From contig NZ_JAOQJY010000007.1 of assembly GCF_025567525.1 (NCBI RefSeq), positions 90,629 to 154,628 of the forward strand: DNA of 64,000 nucleotides, in the 5' to 3' direction. The DNA is from Gallintestinimicrobium propionicum. Lineage in GTDB: Bacteria > Bacillota > Clostridia > Lachnospirales > Lachnospiraceae. The notes beneath the pieces were generated by a model. That model worked only from the letters and a program-made list of their open reading frames with translations. It ran no database searches and was not told where the DNA came from. Below, piece after piece: positions 17,313 through 25,547 of the stretch (its first letter is position 1; every line of letters begins with the position of its first letter). The position numbers and the translations under genes were made by a program.

Positions 17313-18218
17313 TTGAGTGACAGATTAAATGAAATTCTGCCGAAAGAGCGGATTTTAACAGAAGAACAGATGGACAGGCATACGACATTCCGGACAGGCG
17401 GTCCTGCGCGCTATTTTCTTGTGATTGAGACGAGGAAAGAGCTGGCGCAGGTGCTTGCCTGGCTGCAGGAAGAGGCGCTGCCGTGGTTTTTGCTCGGAAA
17501 CGGAAGTAACCTTTTGGTGGGTGACCGGGGCTACCGCGGCGCGATCCTGCATCTGGCGGGGGAATTTTTAAAGACTGAAATCGACGAAGCTACGATCCGA
17601 TGCGGCGCAGGCGCGATGCTTTCCGCTGTATCGAGAAGCGCGATGGAAGCAGGGCTGACCGGATTGGAATTTGCATCGGGAATCCCCGGAACGATTGGCG
17701 GAGCAGTCCGGATGAACGCGGGCGCTTACAACGGTGAGATTGCGAGTGTGACAGAGTCGGTAGAGGTGATGGAACCGGATGGCAGATGTCGTGTATACAA
17801 CAGGGAAGAAATGGCGTTCGGCTATCGCACGAGCATTGTAAAAACAAAGCCCTGTGTGGTGCTCAGCACTGTTTTAAAGCTGCAAAAAGGCGATCGAAGC
17901 GAAATTTCTGCTACGATGCAGGAGCTTTCTGCAAAGCGTCGGGAAAAACAGCCGCTGGAATATCCGAGTGCGGGCAGTACGTTTAAACGCCCGGAGGGAT
18001 ATTTTGCAGGCAAGCTGATTATGGATGCCGGACTTGCCGGAGCGAGTGTCGGCGGCGCACAGGTTTCCGAAAAGCACTGCGGTTTTGTCATCAACCGAAA
18101 AAATGCGACGTCTGCGGACGTGGCGGGACTAATTCAGAAAGTCACAGAAACAGTGCAGGAAAAATTCGGCGTAACGCTGGAGCCGGAAGTAATTTTCCTG
18201 GGAGATTTTGAAAAATGA
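17313..18218 (+). CDS. murB: UDP-N-acetylenolpyruvoylglucosamine reductase
   Basis: A 301-residue FAD enzyme that reduces enolpyruvyl-UDP-GlcNAc to UDP-MurNAc in peptidoglycan synthesis. The FAD domain shows FLLGNGSNLLVGDRGYRG (about 58-75) and SGIPGTIGGAVRMNAGAYNG (about 121-140). The MurB C-terminal domain has YPSAGSTFKRP with the catalytic Ser (about 224) and EPEVIFLG near the end with the catalytic Glu. The start appears to be TTG at 17313, giving MSDRLNEILP; the ribosome site is weak. The stop overlaps the rapZ start by four bases (ATGA), so the two are translationally coupled. Confidence 0.95.
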   Translation: MSDRLNEILPKERILTEEQMDRHTTFRTGGPARYFLVIETRKELAQVLAWLQEEALPWFLLGNGSNLLVGDRGYRGAILHLAGEFLKTEIDEATIRCGAGAMLSAVSRSAMEAGLTGLEFASGIPGTIGGAVRMNAGAYNGEIASVTESVEVMEPDGRCRVYNREEMAFGYRTSIVKTKPCVVLSTVLKLQKGDRSEISATMQELSAKRREKQPLEYPSAGSTFKRPEGYFAGKLIMDAGLAGASVGGAQVSEKHCGFVINRKNATSADVAGLIQKVTETVQEKFGVTLEPEVIFLGDFEK

Positions 18219-19075
18219 GATTTGTAATGGTAACCGGCATGAGCGGCGGCGGCAAAAGCACCGCGATGCGACTGCTGGAGGATATGGGATACTATTGTGT
18301 GGACAATCTGCCGATCCAGCTGATCGACAAGTTCGTTGAGCTTTTGTCCACACCGAATACGGAAATAACAAAAGTTGCTATCGGCGTGGACGTCCGCACG
18401 GATCAGTCCTTTGCCAGGGTAGAAAAAACACTTTCCTGTTTAAGACAAAACGGTATGGTGTTCGAAGTTCTTTTTATGGACGCTTCAGATGCAGTGCTTG
18501 TGAAACGTTATAAAGAGAGCCGACGGATGCATCCGCTGTGTTCAGCAGAAAATCCGAGAATCGAAGACGGAATTGAAAAAGAAAGGGAAATCCTGCAGCA
18601 GGTTAAGAAGGATGCAGACTATGTGATTGACACGTCCAAGCTGCTGACCCGGGAGCTGAAAGAGGAGCTGGATCGGATTTTTGTAAAAAATGAAGAGTAC
18701 AGCAGTCTGATGATCAATATTCTTTCTTTTGGCTTCAAGCATGGAATCCCGGCAGATGCGGATCTGGTATTTGATGTCCGTTTCCTGCCGAATCCTTTTT
18801 ATATAGATGAATTGAAATATCTGACCGGCAACGACAGGGGCGTTCAGGATTATGTCATGAGCTTCCCGGAGGCGGGGATTTTTCTGGACAAGCTGACAGA
18901 TCTGCTGCGATTTTTGATTCCAAATTATATTAAAGAAGGCAAATACCAGCTGGTGGTGGCAATCGGCTGCACCGGCGGCAAACACAGGAGCGTAACGCTG
19001 GCCAATGAGCTTTATAGAAAGCTTCGCAACAGGGAAGCCAAGTATGGAGTATCTTTGAGCCACAGGGATATTTAA
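18215..19075 (+). CDS. rapZ: RNase adapter/nucleotide-binding protein RapZ
   Basis: A 286-residue protein of the RapZ (YvcJ) family with the P-loop GMSGGGKSTA at residues 8-17, IGVDVRT as the Walker B-like strand near 60, and the conserved C-terminal GCTGGKHRSV (about 251-260). In proteobacteria RapZ controls glmS expression through small RNAs and senses glucosamine-6-phosphate; in Firmicutes YvcJ is a nucleotide-binding protein with an unsettled role. It overlaps murB by four bases and is followed after 11 bases by whiA, the classical Firmicute gene order. Confidence 0.95.
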   Translation: MRFVMVTGMSGGGKSTAMRLLEDMGYYCVDNLPIQLIDKFVELLSTPNTEITKVAIGVDVRTDQSFARVEKTLSCLRQNGMVFEVLFMDASDAVLVKRYKESRRMHPLCSAENPRIEDGIEKEREILQQVKKDADYVIDTSKLLTRELKEELDRIFVKNEEYSSLMINILSFGFKHGIPADADLVFDVRFLPNPFYIDELKYLTGNDRGVQDYVMSFPEAGIFLDKLTDLLRFLIPNYIKEGKYQLVVAIGCTGGKHRSVTLANELYRKLRNREAKYGVSLSHRDI

Positions 19076-19086
19076 GGATATTTCAT

Positions 19087-20043
19087 ATGTCATTTTCATC
19101 GGGAGTAAAAGAAGAGCTGTATCGGCACATCAGTCCGGCAAGGCACTGCCAGCTGGCGGAGCTGGCAGCACTTCTCCATTTTAACGGCAGCATCGGCGTC
19201 GGTACGACGGGGATTTTTCTGCAGATTCATGCGGAAAATGCGCTCGTTGTGAGAAAATGCTTTACATTATTACAGAAAACATTTAATATAAGTACGGAAA
19301 CCCGTGTACAACAGGAAAATCAGCAAACCGGATATTTCTGTCGGATAGATGACCCGGAACTGATCCGCAGGATTCTGCAGGGAATCAAATTTTTGGATCA
19401 GACAGGCAGCCCGACGTCCGGTGAGGAGAGCCTACAGGATGGTTTACGATGTCCGGTGAGCAGGCTTTTAATCCGAAATTCCTGTTGCCAGAGAGCGTTT
19501 TTACGAGGCGCGTTTCTGGCAGCCGGTTCGATGAGCAATCCCGGGAAAGGATATCATCTGGAAATTGTATGCAGCAGACCGCTGCAGGCACAGCAGATTC
19601 TGGAGATTTTGACCGAGTTCGAGATCGAAGGGCGGATTGTACAGCGAAAAAAGTATTATGTGGTTTACATAAAAGAAGGAGCCGGAATTTCGGATTTTCT
19701 GAATGTGGTTGAGGCGCATGTGGCGCTGATGGAATTTGAAAATTCCAGGATCGTCCGGGAAGTCCGCAATACGGTAAACAGGCGCGTCAATTGCGAAACT
19801 GCCAATATTACCAAGACGGTGACAGCGGCGGCGAGGCAGGTTGACGACATTCTTTTTTTGCAGCAAAAATATGGATTTGAAAAATTGCCGGTGAGCTTGC
19901 GTCAGATGGCTGAAGTACGTCTGGAGTATCCCGAAGCACCGCTTAAGGAGCTGGGGATGTATCTGGATCCTCCAGTTGGAAAATCGGGCGTAAATCATCG
20001 TTTGCGGAAATTATGTGAACTGGCGGATGCCATGAGGTCTTAA
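19087..20043 (+). CDS. whiA: DNA-binding protein WhiA
   Basis: A 318-residue protein with an N-terminal LAGLIDADG-like fold (about 1-195; LRGAFLAAGSMSNPGKGYHLE) that has lost nuclease residues, and a C-terminal helix-turn-helix (about 235-315; LRQMAEVRLEYPEAPLKELG, then KSGVNHRLRKL). WhiA regulates sporulation genes in actinobacteria and influences cell division and chromosome segregation in Firmicutes. It lies 11 bases after rapZ and 16 bases before crh, in the same transcript. No regulator site specific to it is visible. Confidence 0.95.
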   Translation: MSFSSGVKEELYRHISPARHCQLAELAALLHFNGSIGVGTTGIFLQIHAENALVVRKCFTLLQKTFNISTETRVQQENQQTGYFCRIDDPELIRRILQGIKFLDQTGSPTSGEESLQDGLRCPVSRLLIRNSCCQRAFLRGAFLAAGSMSNPGKGYHLEIVCSRPLQAQQILEILTEFEIEGRIVQRKKYYVVYIKEGAGISDFLNVVEAHVALMEFENSRIVREVRNTVNRRVNCETANITKTVTAAARQVDDILFLQQKYGFEKLPVSLRQMAEVRLEYPEAPLKELGMYLDPPVGKSGVNHRLRKLCELADAMRS

Positions 20044-20059
20044 AAGGAGGAGTTTTATT

Positions 20060-20320
20060 ATGAAACAGAAAACTGTGGAAGTAAAGCTGAAGCAGGGGCT
20101 TGAGGCTCGCCCGGCAGCAATGCTGGTGCAGGTTGCAAGCAAGCATGCCAGCAATATTTATCTGGAGTCTGAAGGCAGAAAAGTGAACGCGAAGAGCATC
20201 ATGGGAATGATGAGCCTTGCGCTTGCACCCGGCGAAAAGGTAACCGTGATTGCAGACGGAACGGATGAAGACGACGCGATTTTCGGAATGGAAAATTATT
20301 TAAGCAGCGCGGCAGAATAA
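20060..20320 (+). CDS. crh: Crh-like HPr family protein lacking the PTS histidine
   Basis: An 86-residue HPr fold protein. In true HPr the loop reads GLHARPA, with His15 accepting phosphate from enzyme I; here it reads GLEARPA with Glu15, so it cannot carry PTS phosphate. Ser46 is present in AKSIMGMM, the site used by HPr kinase. This pattern defines Crh, which in Bacillus has Gln15 and, when phosphorylated at Ser46, acts with CcpA in catabolite repression. Its place after whiA is also the Bacillus crh position. A perfect GGAGG site precedes the ATG. A separate PTS HPr would be expected elsewhere in the genome. Confidence 0.9.
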   Translation: MKQKTVEVKLKQGLEARPAAMLVQVASKHASNIYLESEGRKVNAKSIMGMMSLALAPGEKVTVIADGTDEDDAIFGMENYLSSAAE

Positions 20321-20328
20321 AGAAAACG

Positions 20329-20362
20329 AAAGGGTGTCCACCGGAAAGTGGCTGCCCTTTTT
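20329..20362 (+). terminator. Terminator after crh
   Basis: AAAGGG (20329-20334) pairs with CCCTTT (20355-20360), with an inner CCAC/GTGG stem and a T run. It ends the hprK-to-crh gene block nine bases after the crh stop. Confidence 0.8.
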
Positions 20363-20458
20363 CTATTTTCCAGAGTAAGCTTGTTGTTATAGAAGCAAGT
20401 ACACTTTACGGGAGCGCAGGGGCGAAACAAGGATAAAAAAGCAGAAAGGAGGGAAAGG

Positions 20459-21370
20459 ATGGACGACAAAAAGCTTCTTTTTATTTATAATCCCAGGGCG
20501 GGAAAAGGACAGATCCGGAATAATCTGCTGGATATCATTGATACGTTCGTTAAGGCAGGCTATGTCGTGACAGCAAGACCGACTCAGTATGCAGGGGAAG
20601 CCGTGGAGCTTGCGGCAGACAGAACGGCAAAATATGACCTCGTGGTATGCAGCGGCGGAGACGGCACATTGGATGAGGTGGTGACCGGCATTATGAAGAG
20701 TGTTCGACGCCGCCCGATCGGGTATATTCCGGCAGGCAGCACAAACGATTTTGCGCAGAGCCTGAATATTCCGAAAAACATGGCTGAGGCAGCGAAAATC
20801 GCAGTCAGCGGCAGAATGTTTGCCTGCGATGTCGGTTCCTTTAACGAAAAAACCTTTGTTTATATTGCGGCCTTCGGACTTTTTACAGAGGTCTCCTATG
20901 AAACCAGTCAGGATGTCAAAAATGTGCTGGGGCACATGGCGTATCTGCTGGAGGGCATGAAAAAGCTCCGGGATATCAAATCCTACCACATGAAAATTAC
21001 GACGCAGGACACCGTCATCGAGGACGATTTTTTGTATGGAATGATTACGAATTCTGTTTCGGTGGGAGGTTTTAAGGGAATTACCGGAAAATATGTGGAT
21101 TTAAGCGATGGAATGTTTGAGGTGACGCTCGTAAAGGTTCCGCGCAGCCTGGACGAACTCAATCAGACGCTTGCTGCCCTGGCGCAGCGCGATATCGACA
21201 CGGCGCAGATGTATTGCTTTAAGACCTCCTGGCTGAAGGTGGAGACAGAGGAAGAGGTCGCGTGGACGCTGGACGGCGAATTCGGCGGCAGGCACACAGA
21301 AATCGTCATCGAAAACCAGAAGCAGGCGCTGCATATCATGGTGCCGGGAGAAGAAAACGAAGCACAGTGA
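20459..21370 (+). CDS. Diacylglycerol kinase family lipid kinase (YegS/BmrU type)
   Basis: A 303-residue soluble lipid kinase. The nucleotide-binding motifs are NPRAGKG (about 10-16), SGGDGTLDEVV (about 65-75) and GYIPAGSTNDFAQ (about 90-102), as in DgkB and YegS. DgkB-type enzymes return diacylglycerol released during lipoteichoic acid synthesis to phosphatidic acid. The C-terminal beta domain (about 130-300) includes TNSVSVGGFKG. The ATG at 20459 follows GGAGGGAAAGG. It is preceded by the crh terminator and followed by fba with its own -10 element, so it stands alone. Lipid specificity is inferred from the family. Confidence 0.9.
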   Translation: MDDKKLLFIYNPRAGKGQIRNNLLDIIDTFVKAGYVVTARPTQYAGEAVELAADRTAKYDLVVCSGGDGTLDEVVTGIMKSVRRRPIGYIPAGSTNDFAQSLNIPKNMAEAAKIAVSGRMFACDVGSFNEKTFVYIAAFGLFTEVSYETSQDVKNVLGHMAYLLEGMKKLRDIKSYHMKITTQDTVIEDDFLYGMITNSVSVGGFKGITGKYVDLSDGMFEVTLVKVPRSLDELNQTLAALAQRDIDTAQMYCFKTSWLKVETEEEVAWTLDGEFGGRHTEIVIENQKQALHIMVPGEENEAQ

Positions 21371-21449
21371 ACTGTACTGATTTAGTGGAAAAAGTGGAAA
21401 AAGAGGAAAAAAATGCGTATGCCGTATTTCTTTTTTGAAAAAGATAGGG

Positions 21450-21455
21450 TATAAT
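21450..21455 (+). promoter_or_regulatory. Consensus -10 element of fba
   Basis: TATAAT lies 45 bases before the fba start. A matching -35 hexamer at 17-base spacing is weak (TTTCTT), so another contact may compensate. Confidence 0.55.
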
Positions 21456-21499
21456 AGCATCGGTTAGATAATAATTTTATTTCTATGGAGGTAAATAAG

Positions 21500-22363
21500 A
21501 TGTTAGTATCTGCTACAGAAATGCTGAACAAAGCAAAAGCTGGCCATTATGCAGTTGGTCAGTTCAACATCAACAACCTGGAATGGACAAAGGCTATCCT
21601 GCAGACCGCTCAGGAGCTGAACTCCCCTGTAATCCTTGGTGTATCCGAGGGCGCAGGCAAGTATATGACCGGCTACAAGACCGTTGTAGGCATGGTTAAC
21701 GGTATGCTCGAGGAATTGAACATCACCGTTCCCGTTGCTCTGCATCTGGATCACGGCTCATACGACGGCTGCTACAAGTGTCTGGAAGCTGGCTTCTCTT
21801 CCATCATGTTCGATGGCTCTCATTACCCGATCGACGAGAACGTTGAAAAGACCACTGAGCTGGTTAAGGCTGCTCATGAAAAGGGCGTTTCCATCGAAGC
21901 TGAGGTTGGTGCAATCGGCGGCGAAGAAGACGGCGTTGTAGGTATGGGCGAATGCGCAGATCCCAACGAGTGCAAGAGAATCGCTGATCTGGGCGTAGAC
22001 TTCCTGGCAGCTGGTATCGGCAATATCCACGGCAAATATCCTGCAAACTGGAAGGGTCTGTCCTTTGAAACTCTGGATGCTATCCAGCAGCTGACTGGTG
22101 AGCTTCCTCTGGTTCTTCACGGCGGCACAGGTATCCCGGCTGACATGATCAAGAAAGCAATCTCCCTTGGCGTTGCTAAGATCAATGTTAACACCGAGTG
22201 CCAGCTTGCATTTGCTGCAGCTACCAGAAAGTACATCGAAGAAGGCAAAGACGAGCAGGGCAAGGGTTATGACCCTCGTAAGCTGCTGGCTCCTGGCTTC
22301 GAAGCGATCAAGGCTACTGTAAAAGAAAAAATGGAACTGTTCGGTTCTGTAGACAAGGCTTGA
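21500..22363 (+). CDS. fba: Class II fructose-bisphosphate aldolase
   Basis: A 287-residue zinc aldolase that splits fructose 1,6-bisphosphate in glycolysis. Metal and substrate motifs are visible: HLDHGSY with the catalytic Asp and first zinc His (about 81-87), FDGSHYP (about 105), EAEVGAIGGEEDGV (about 135-148), and LHGGTGIP with another zinc His (about 208). I chose the ATG at 21500 over the one at 21485 because the codons between them contain the ribosome site GGAGGT. Codon choice (many GCT, GTT, GGC, CTG) looks more selective than in neighbouring genes, as in a highly expressed gene. A strong terminator follows. Confidence 0.96.
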   Translation: MLVSATEMLNKAKAGHYAVGQFNINNLEWTKAILQTAQELNSPVILGVSEGAGKYMTGYKTVVGMVNGMLEELNITVPVALHLDHGSYDGCYKCLEAGFSSIMFDGSHYPIDENVEKTTELVKAAHEKGVSIEAEVGAIGGEEDGVVGMGECADPNECKRIADLGVDFLAAGIGNIHGKYPANWKGLSFETLDAIQQLTGELPLVLHGGTGIPADMIKKAISLGVAKINVNTECQLAFAAATRKYIEEGKDEQGKGYDPRKLLAPGFEAIKATVKEKMELFGSVDKA

Positions 22364-22402
22364 GCATCAGCCGAGTAACAGATCATTCAAACAGATCAAT
22401 CA

Positions 22403-22434
22403 GGACGGTCGGAATCTTCCGACCGTCCTTTTTT
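22403..22434 (+). terminator. Rho-independent terminator of fba
   Basis: GGACGGTCGGA and TCCGACCGTCC form a perfect 11-bp stem with a four-base loop followed by a run of T. Confidence 0.92.
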
Positions 22435-22465
22435 ATCGTATAGGAAACTGCGTTTCCATACGATA
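22434..22465. repeat. TATCGTA palindrome, single copy
   Basis: TATCGTATAGGAAAC and GTTTCCATACGATA form an almost perfect stem with a TGC loop. Two related copies occur at 24717-24748 and 24843-24874, in the opposite relative order of the mismatched A. It abuts the T run of the fba terminator. Confidence 0.7.
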
Positions 22466-22986
22466 AAAATGCTCCGCGAGGACACATAAGCGGCGTTCAT
22501 TTTTTATTCATATTTCTTTAACGGAATGTTTTTCTGCCCATCACGGTTTCGTCACTTTCCGTTTCTATACTAAAACCATAAGATACAGCAAGCCAATCAA
22601 TGACAGTAACACAACTTTTCAAATAGCTTTTTCATAATAAATGCCAGGCGACATCGGGTTGCCTGGCATCCTCCCTTTTCTGGGGTATTTTTCACAAATA
22701 AGTGTTGGAGCAGAACAGATATCAACAGGTTCCAGGGTTAAAAGCTTTGTCGTGCGAGCTCGACCGGCTTTTGAGCTTTGGCATTTCAGCATATATCAAT
22801 GAAGCACTCATGCATGTCGCATTCCGCAACCCTTCGGAATACGCGGGGGGACTTGTGTAAATCGCGGCTTGAACTGGCGGTACACTCATGTTAAGATAGC
22901 GGAAGAAGCTTTTGCAGCGGATGGCGGAAAGCGTTCGGAGCGTGGCAGTTTGACAGAAAAGGGATGGAAAGGAACGGGTAGACAAA
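22466..22986. other. Gene-free spacer between fba and cls
   Basis: About 520 bases with no credible gene. It holds a hairpin ATGCCAGGC/GCCTGGCAT at 22641-22669 and a smaller palindrome TTCCG-CGGAA near 22820. I saw no tRNA, known riboswitch or clear promoter. The gene for cardiolipin synthase begins at its right end with the site GGAAAGGAACGG. Confidence 0.5.
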
Positions 22987-24612
22987 ATGAAGATGCGTGC
23001 AGAACAAAAGACAGCGGTAAAAAACAGCATCGGAAGGCTTGCGTTCGTTGCGCTGTCGGTGCTGTTACAGGTTATATGGATTTGTGTACAGGCGATGAAA
23101 TTAAACCGGTATTCGACTTGGATTTCGGTTGCGACAAGCGTGCTTACACTGGTTGTCGTGATTCTGCTCTATGGCCGCAGGACAAATGCAGCGTTTAAAA
23201 TGCCCTGGATTATCCTGATTCTGGCGTTTCCGGTGTTGGGCCTTGGCATGTATTTGTTGTTTGGACGCAAAGAAGCAACGCGGCTGGTGCGGGAGCGCTT
23301 TGAGCGGATTGATCAGAGTCTGGACGGGCTGCTGATGCAGGACGAAGCGGTTCGGACAAAGCTGCAGCAGACGGACCGGATGGCGGCGAACGAAGCAGCG
23401 TATATCTGGAACTATGGGAAATATCCGATTTATCAGAATACGGATGTCGTTTTTTATAAAGAAGCGTCGGAGGGGATTGAAGCTCAGAAGCAGGCACTGA
23501 ACCAGGCGAAGCAATTTATTTTTATGGAATACCATGCGATTGAGGATAAGCAGTCGTTTGGGGAGTTAAAAGAAATTCTTGCACGGAAAGCGAAAGAAGG
23601 CGTGGAGGTTCGTCTCTTTTATGACGATATCGGAAGCATCGGATTTATCAATACGGATTTCATTCAGCGAATGGAAGCGGAAGGCATTCAGTGTCGCGTG
23701 TTTAACCGTCTGATGCCGGTTTTAAACGTTTTTATGAATAACCGCGATCATAGAAAGATTACCGTAATCGATGGGAAAATCGGTTTTACGGGCGGATATA
23801 ATCTGGCGGACGAATATTTTAACATCACGCATCCATATGGTTACTGGAAGGATACCGGCGTCCGGCTGGAAGGGGATGCAGTGCGCAGCCTGACTGTGAT
23901 GTTTCTGGAAATGTGGAATGCGATTAAAGGTACGGATACAGACTATACACCGTATTTTCTGCAGGATGGTGCGCAGCCGCATGAGGCGGGTTTGGCGGGC
24001 AGCGTGGCGGATAGGGACGTTGGTGCTGCGCAGTCGGATGCGAATATTGCGGCGGACAGTGCCTCCGGCTTCGTTCAGCCGTATGCAGACAGCCCGCTGG
24101 ACGGCGAACCGGTGGGAGAAAATGTGTACATGGGCGTTGTAAAGGCGGCTTCCGAATATGTTTATTTCACAACGCCGTATTTGATTATCAGCGATGAGAT
24201 GAGCAGGGAGCTGTGCCTGGCAGCGAAGCGCGGTGTGGATGTGCGGATTGTTACGCCGGGCATCCCGGACAAAAAGCTCGTCTATCGGGTAACGCGCTCC
24301 TATTATGCACAGCTGGCGTCGGCGGGTGTGCGGATTTTTGAGTATACACCGGGCTTTCTCCACGCAAAGCAGTGCGTCAGCGACGATGTGACAGCGACGG
24401 TCGGCACGATCAACCTGGATTACAGAAGTCTGTATTTCCATTTTGAAAATGGCGTTTTTCTGCATCGGTGTGAGGCTGTGCGGAAGGTACGAGAGGATTT
24501 TGAAGATATTTTCCCGGTGTGCAGGGAAGTAACAGAGCAGTATGCGAAGAAGCAGTCGGCGGCGATGAAGTTTGGACAGTGCGTGCTGCGTCTGATTGCA
24601 CCGCTGCTGTAA
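22987..24612 (+). CDS. cls: Cardiolipin synthase (phospholipase D superfamily)
   Basis: A 541-residue membrane enzyme that joins two phosphatidylglycerol molecules into cardiolipin. Two N-terminal membrane segments (about 14-33 and 38-58), with a third near 68-88, form the PLDc_N anchor. Each catalytic half has an HKD motif: HRKITVID, followed by GFTGGYN (about 250-265), and HAKQCVSDD, followed by GTINLDYRS (about 456-475). Between the halves is a region of about 45 residues (about 320-365) rich in Ala, Asp and Gly that looks like a linker insertion. It is monocistronic. The family is certain; phosphatidylglycerol as substrate is inferred. Confidence 0.93.
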   Translation: MKMRAEQKTAVKNSIGRLAFVALSVLLQVIWICVQAMKLNRYSTWISVATSVLTLVVVILLYGRRTNAAFKMPWIILILAFPVLGLGMYLLFGRKEATRLVRERFERIDQSLDGLLMQDEAVRTKLQQTDRMAANEAAYIWNYGKYPIYQNTDVVFYKEASEGIEAQKQALNQAKQFIFMEYHAIEDKQSFGELKEILARKAKEGVEVRLFYDDIGSIGFINTDFIQRMEAEGIQCRVFNRLMPVLNVFMNNRDHRKITVIDGKIGFTGGYNLADEYFNITHPYGYWKDTGVRLEGDAVRSLTVMFLEMWNAIKGTDTDYTPYFLQDGAQPHEAGLAGSVADRDVGAAQSDANIAADSASGFVQPYADSPLDGEPVGENVYMGVVKAASEYVYFTTPYLIISDEMSRELCLAAKRGVDVRIVTPGIPDKKLVYRVTRSYYAQLASAGVRIFEYTPGFLHAKQCVSDDVTATVGTINLDYRSLYFHFENGVFLHRCEAVRKVREDFEDIFPVCREVTEQYAKKQSAAMKFGQCVLRLIAPLL

Positions 24613-24624
24613 TTGTAATAAAAA

Positions 24625-24874
24625 AGAATGTGCCTTGGCACATTCTCGCGCCGAGGCGCGGTTGCCTCGGCAACCATATACCCTTGCGCCGAGTGCGCAT
24701 CCTCGCGGAGCATTTTTATCGTATGGAAACGAAGTTTCCTATACGATAATAAAGAGTGCCTTGGCACATTCTCGCGCCGAGGCGCGGTTGCCTCGGCAAC
24801 CATATACCCTTGCGCCGAGTGCGCATCCTCGCGGAGCATTTTTATCGTATGGAAACGAAGTTTCCTATACGATA
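24625..24874. repeat. Tandem 119-bp repeat built from consecutive hairpins
   Basis: Two copies (about 24630-24748 and 24756-24874) are nearly identical at a 126-base period. Each copy is a row of short palindromes with tiny loops: AATGTGCC/GGCACATT, CGCGCC/GGCGCG, GTTGCC/GGCAAC, a TGCGC/GCGCA unit, and the TATCGTA...GAA...TACGATA palindrome. Open frames across it on both strands are by-products of the repeat. Confidence 0.85.
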
Positions 24875-24904
24875 AAAAACGGCGTGCCAGAAAAGGGCAC
24901 GCCG
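24875..24904 (-). terminator. Terminator of the cyclophilin gene (minus strand)
   Basis: CGGCGTGCC and GGCACGCCG form a perfect stem. On the minus strand it is followed by a run of T and lies 17 bases beyond the cyclophilin stop codon. Confidence 0.85.
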
Positions 24905-24920
24905 TAACCTGCTAAAGGTC

Positions 24921-25457
24921 TTATCTTTCTTTGAGTTTGTTCGGTTCCGGGTAATCTACGCCGAAGGTATCGACGGTCATGGTTTTGATTCTCTGATCCT
25001 GCAGCGGACGGTCTGCGTAGTTTGTAGCAGTTTTGGCAATTGCATTGACAGTTTCCATGCCTTCAATGATTTTACCAAATGCAGCGTACTCACCGTCCAG
25101 ATGGGGAGAGGTCTTATGCATGATGAAAAACTGGCTGCCTGCGGAGTCCGGGATCATGGTACGTGCCATGGAAAGAACGCCTTCAGTATGTTTTAAGTCG
25201 TTTTGGAAGCCGTTGGACTTGAACTCGCCTTTGATGCAGTAGCCGGGGCCGCCGCAGCCGGTTCCTTCCGGATCACCGCCCTGAATCATGAAGTTCTGGA
25301 TAACGCGGTGGAAAATAACGCCGTCATAGAAATGTTTCTTGATCAGGCTGATGAAGTTGTTGACGGATTCGGGAGCAATATCAGGATAAAGCTCCGCTTT
25401 CATGATGCTGCCGTCTTCCATGGTGATAGTTACGATAGGATTTTTCTGTGCCATCAT
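24921..25457 (-). CDS. Peptidyl-prolyl cis-trans isomerase (cyclophilin type)
   Basis: A 178-residue cytosolic cyclophilin that speeds the cis-trans exchange of peptide bonds before proline. The active-site signature FHRVIQNFMIQGGDPEGTG (about 53-71) contains the catalytic Arg and the QGGD loop, and SQFFIM and LDGEYAAFGKIIEGM (about 118-135) complete the family pattern. No signal peptide is present. Two adjacent ATG codons are possible at 25457 and 25454. It is transcribed alone and ends in a strong terminator. Confidence 0.94.
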   Translation of the reverse strand: MMAQKNPIVTITMEDGSIMKAELYPDIAPESVNNFISLIKKHFYDGVIFHRVIQNFMIQGGDPEGTGCGGPGYCIKGEFKSNGFQNDLKHTEGVLSMARTMIPDSAGSQFFIMHKTSPHLDGEYAAFGKIIEGMETVNAIAKTATNYADRPLQDQRIKTMTVDTFGVDYPEPNKLKER

Positions 25458-25547
25458 AAATACCCGCAGCCCGGTAATTCGGGCTGTTGTTTCCTTTCTG
25501 TTTATGCTGGTATCTATTGTAATGGAAAAGTTTTGGGAAGTAAAGAG

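Noticed and set aside
22641..22669. Possible riboswitch or T-box in the fba-cls spacer
   Set aside because: Only one simple hairpin is visible, with no conserved T-box or known riboswitch core and no coupled terminator.
24420..24915. Open frames across the tandem repeat between cls and the cyclophilin gene on both strands
   Set aside because: They contain the same peptide twice only because the 119-bp DNA unit is repeated; there is no ribosome site.
25203..25547. N-terminal extension of the GNAT protein into the cyclophilin gene
   Set aside because: The upstream part runs opposite a well-supported gene; the ATG at 25548 gives a sensible protein.
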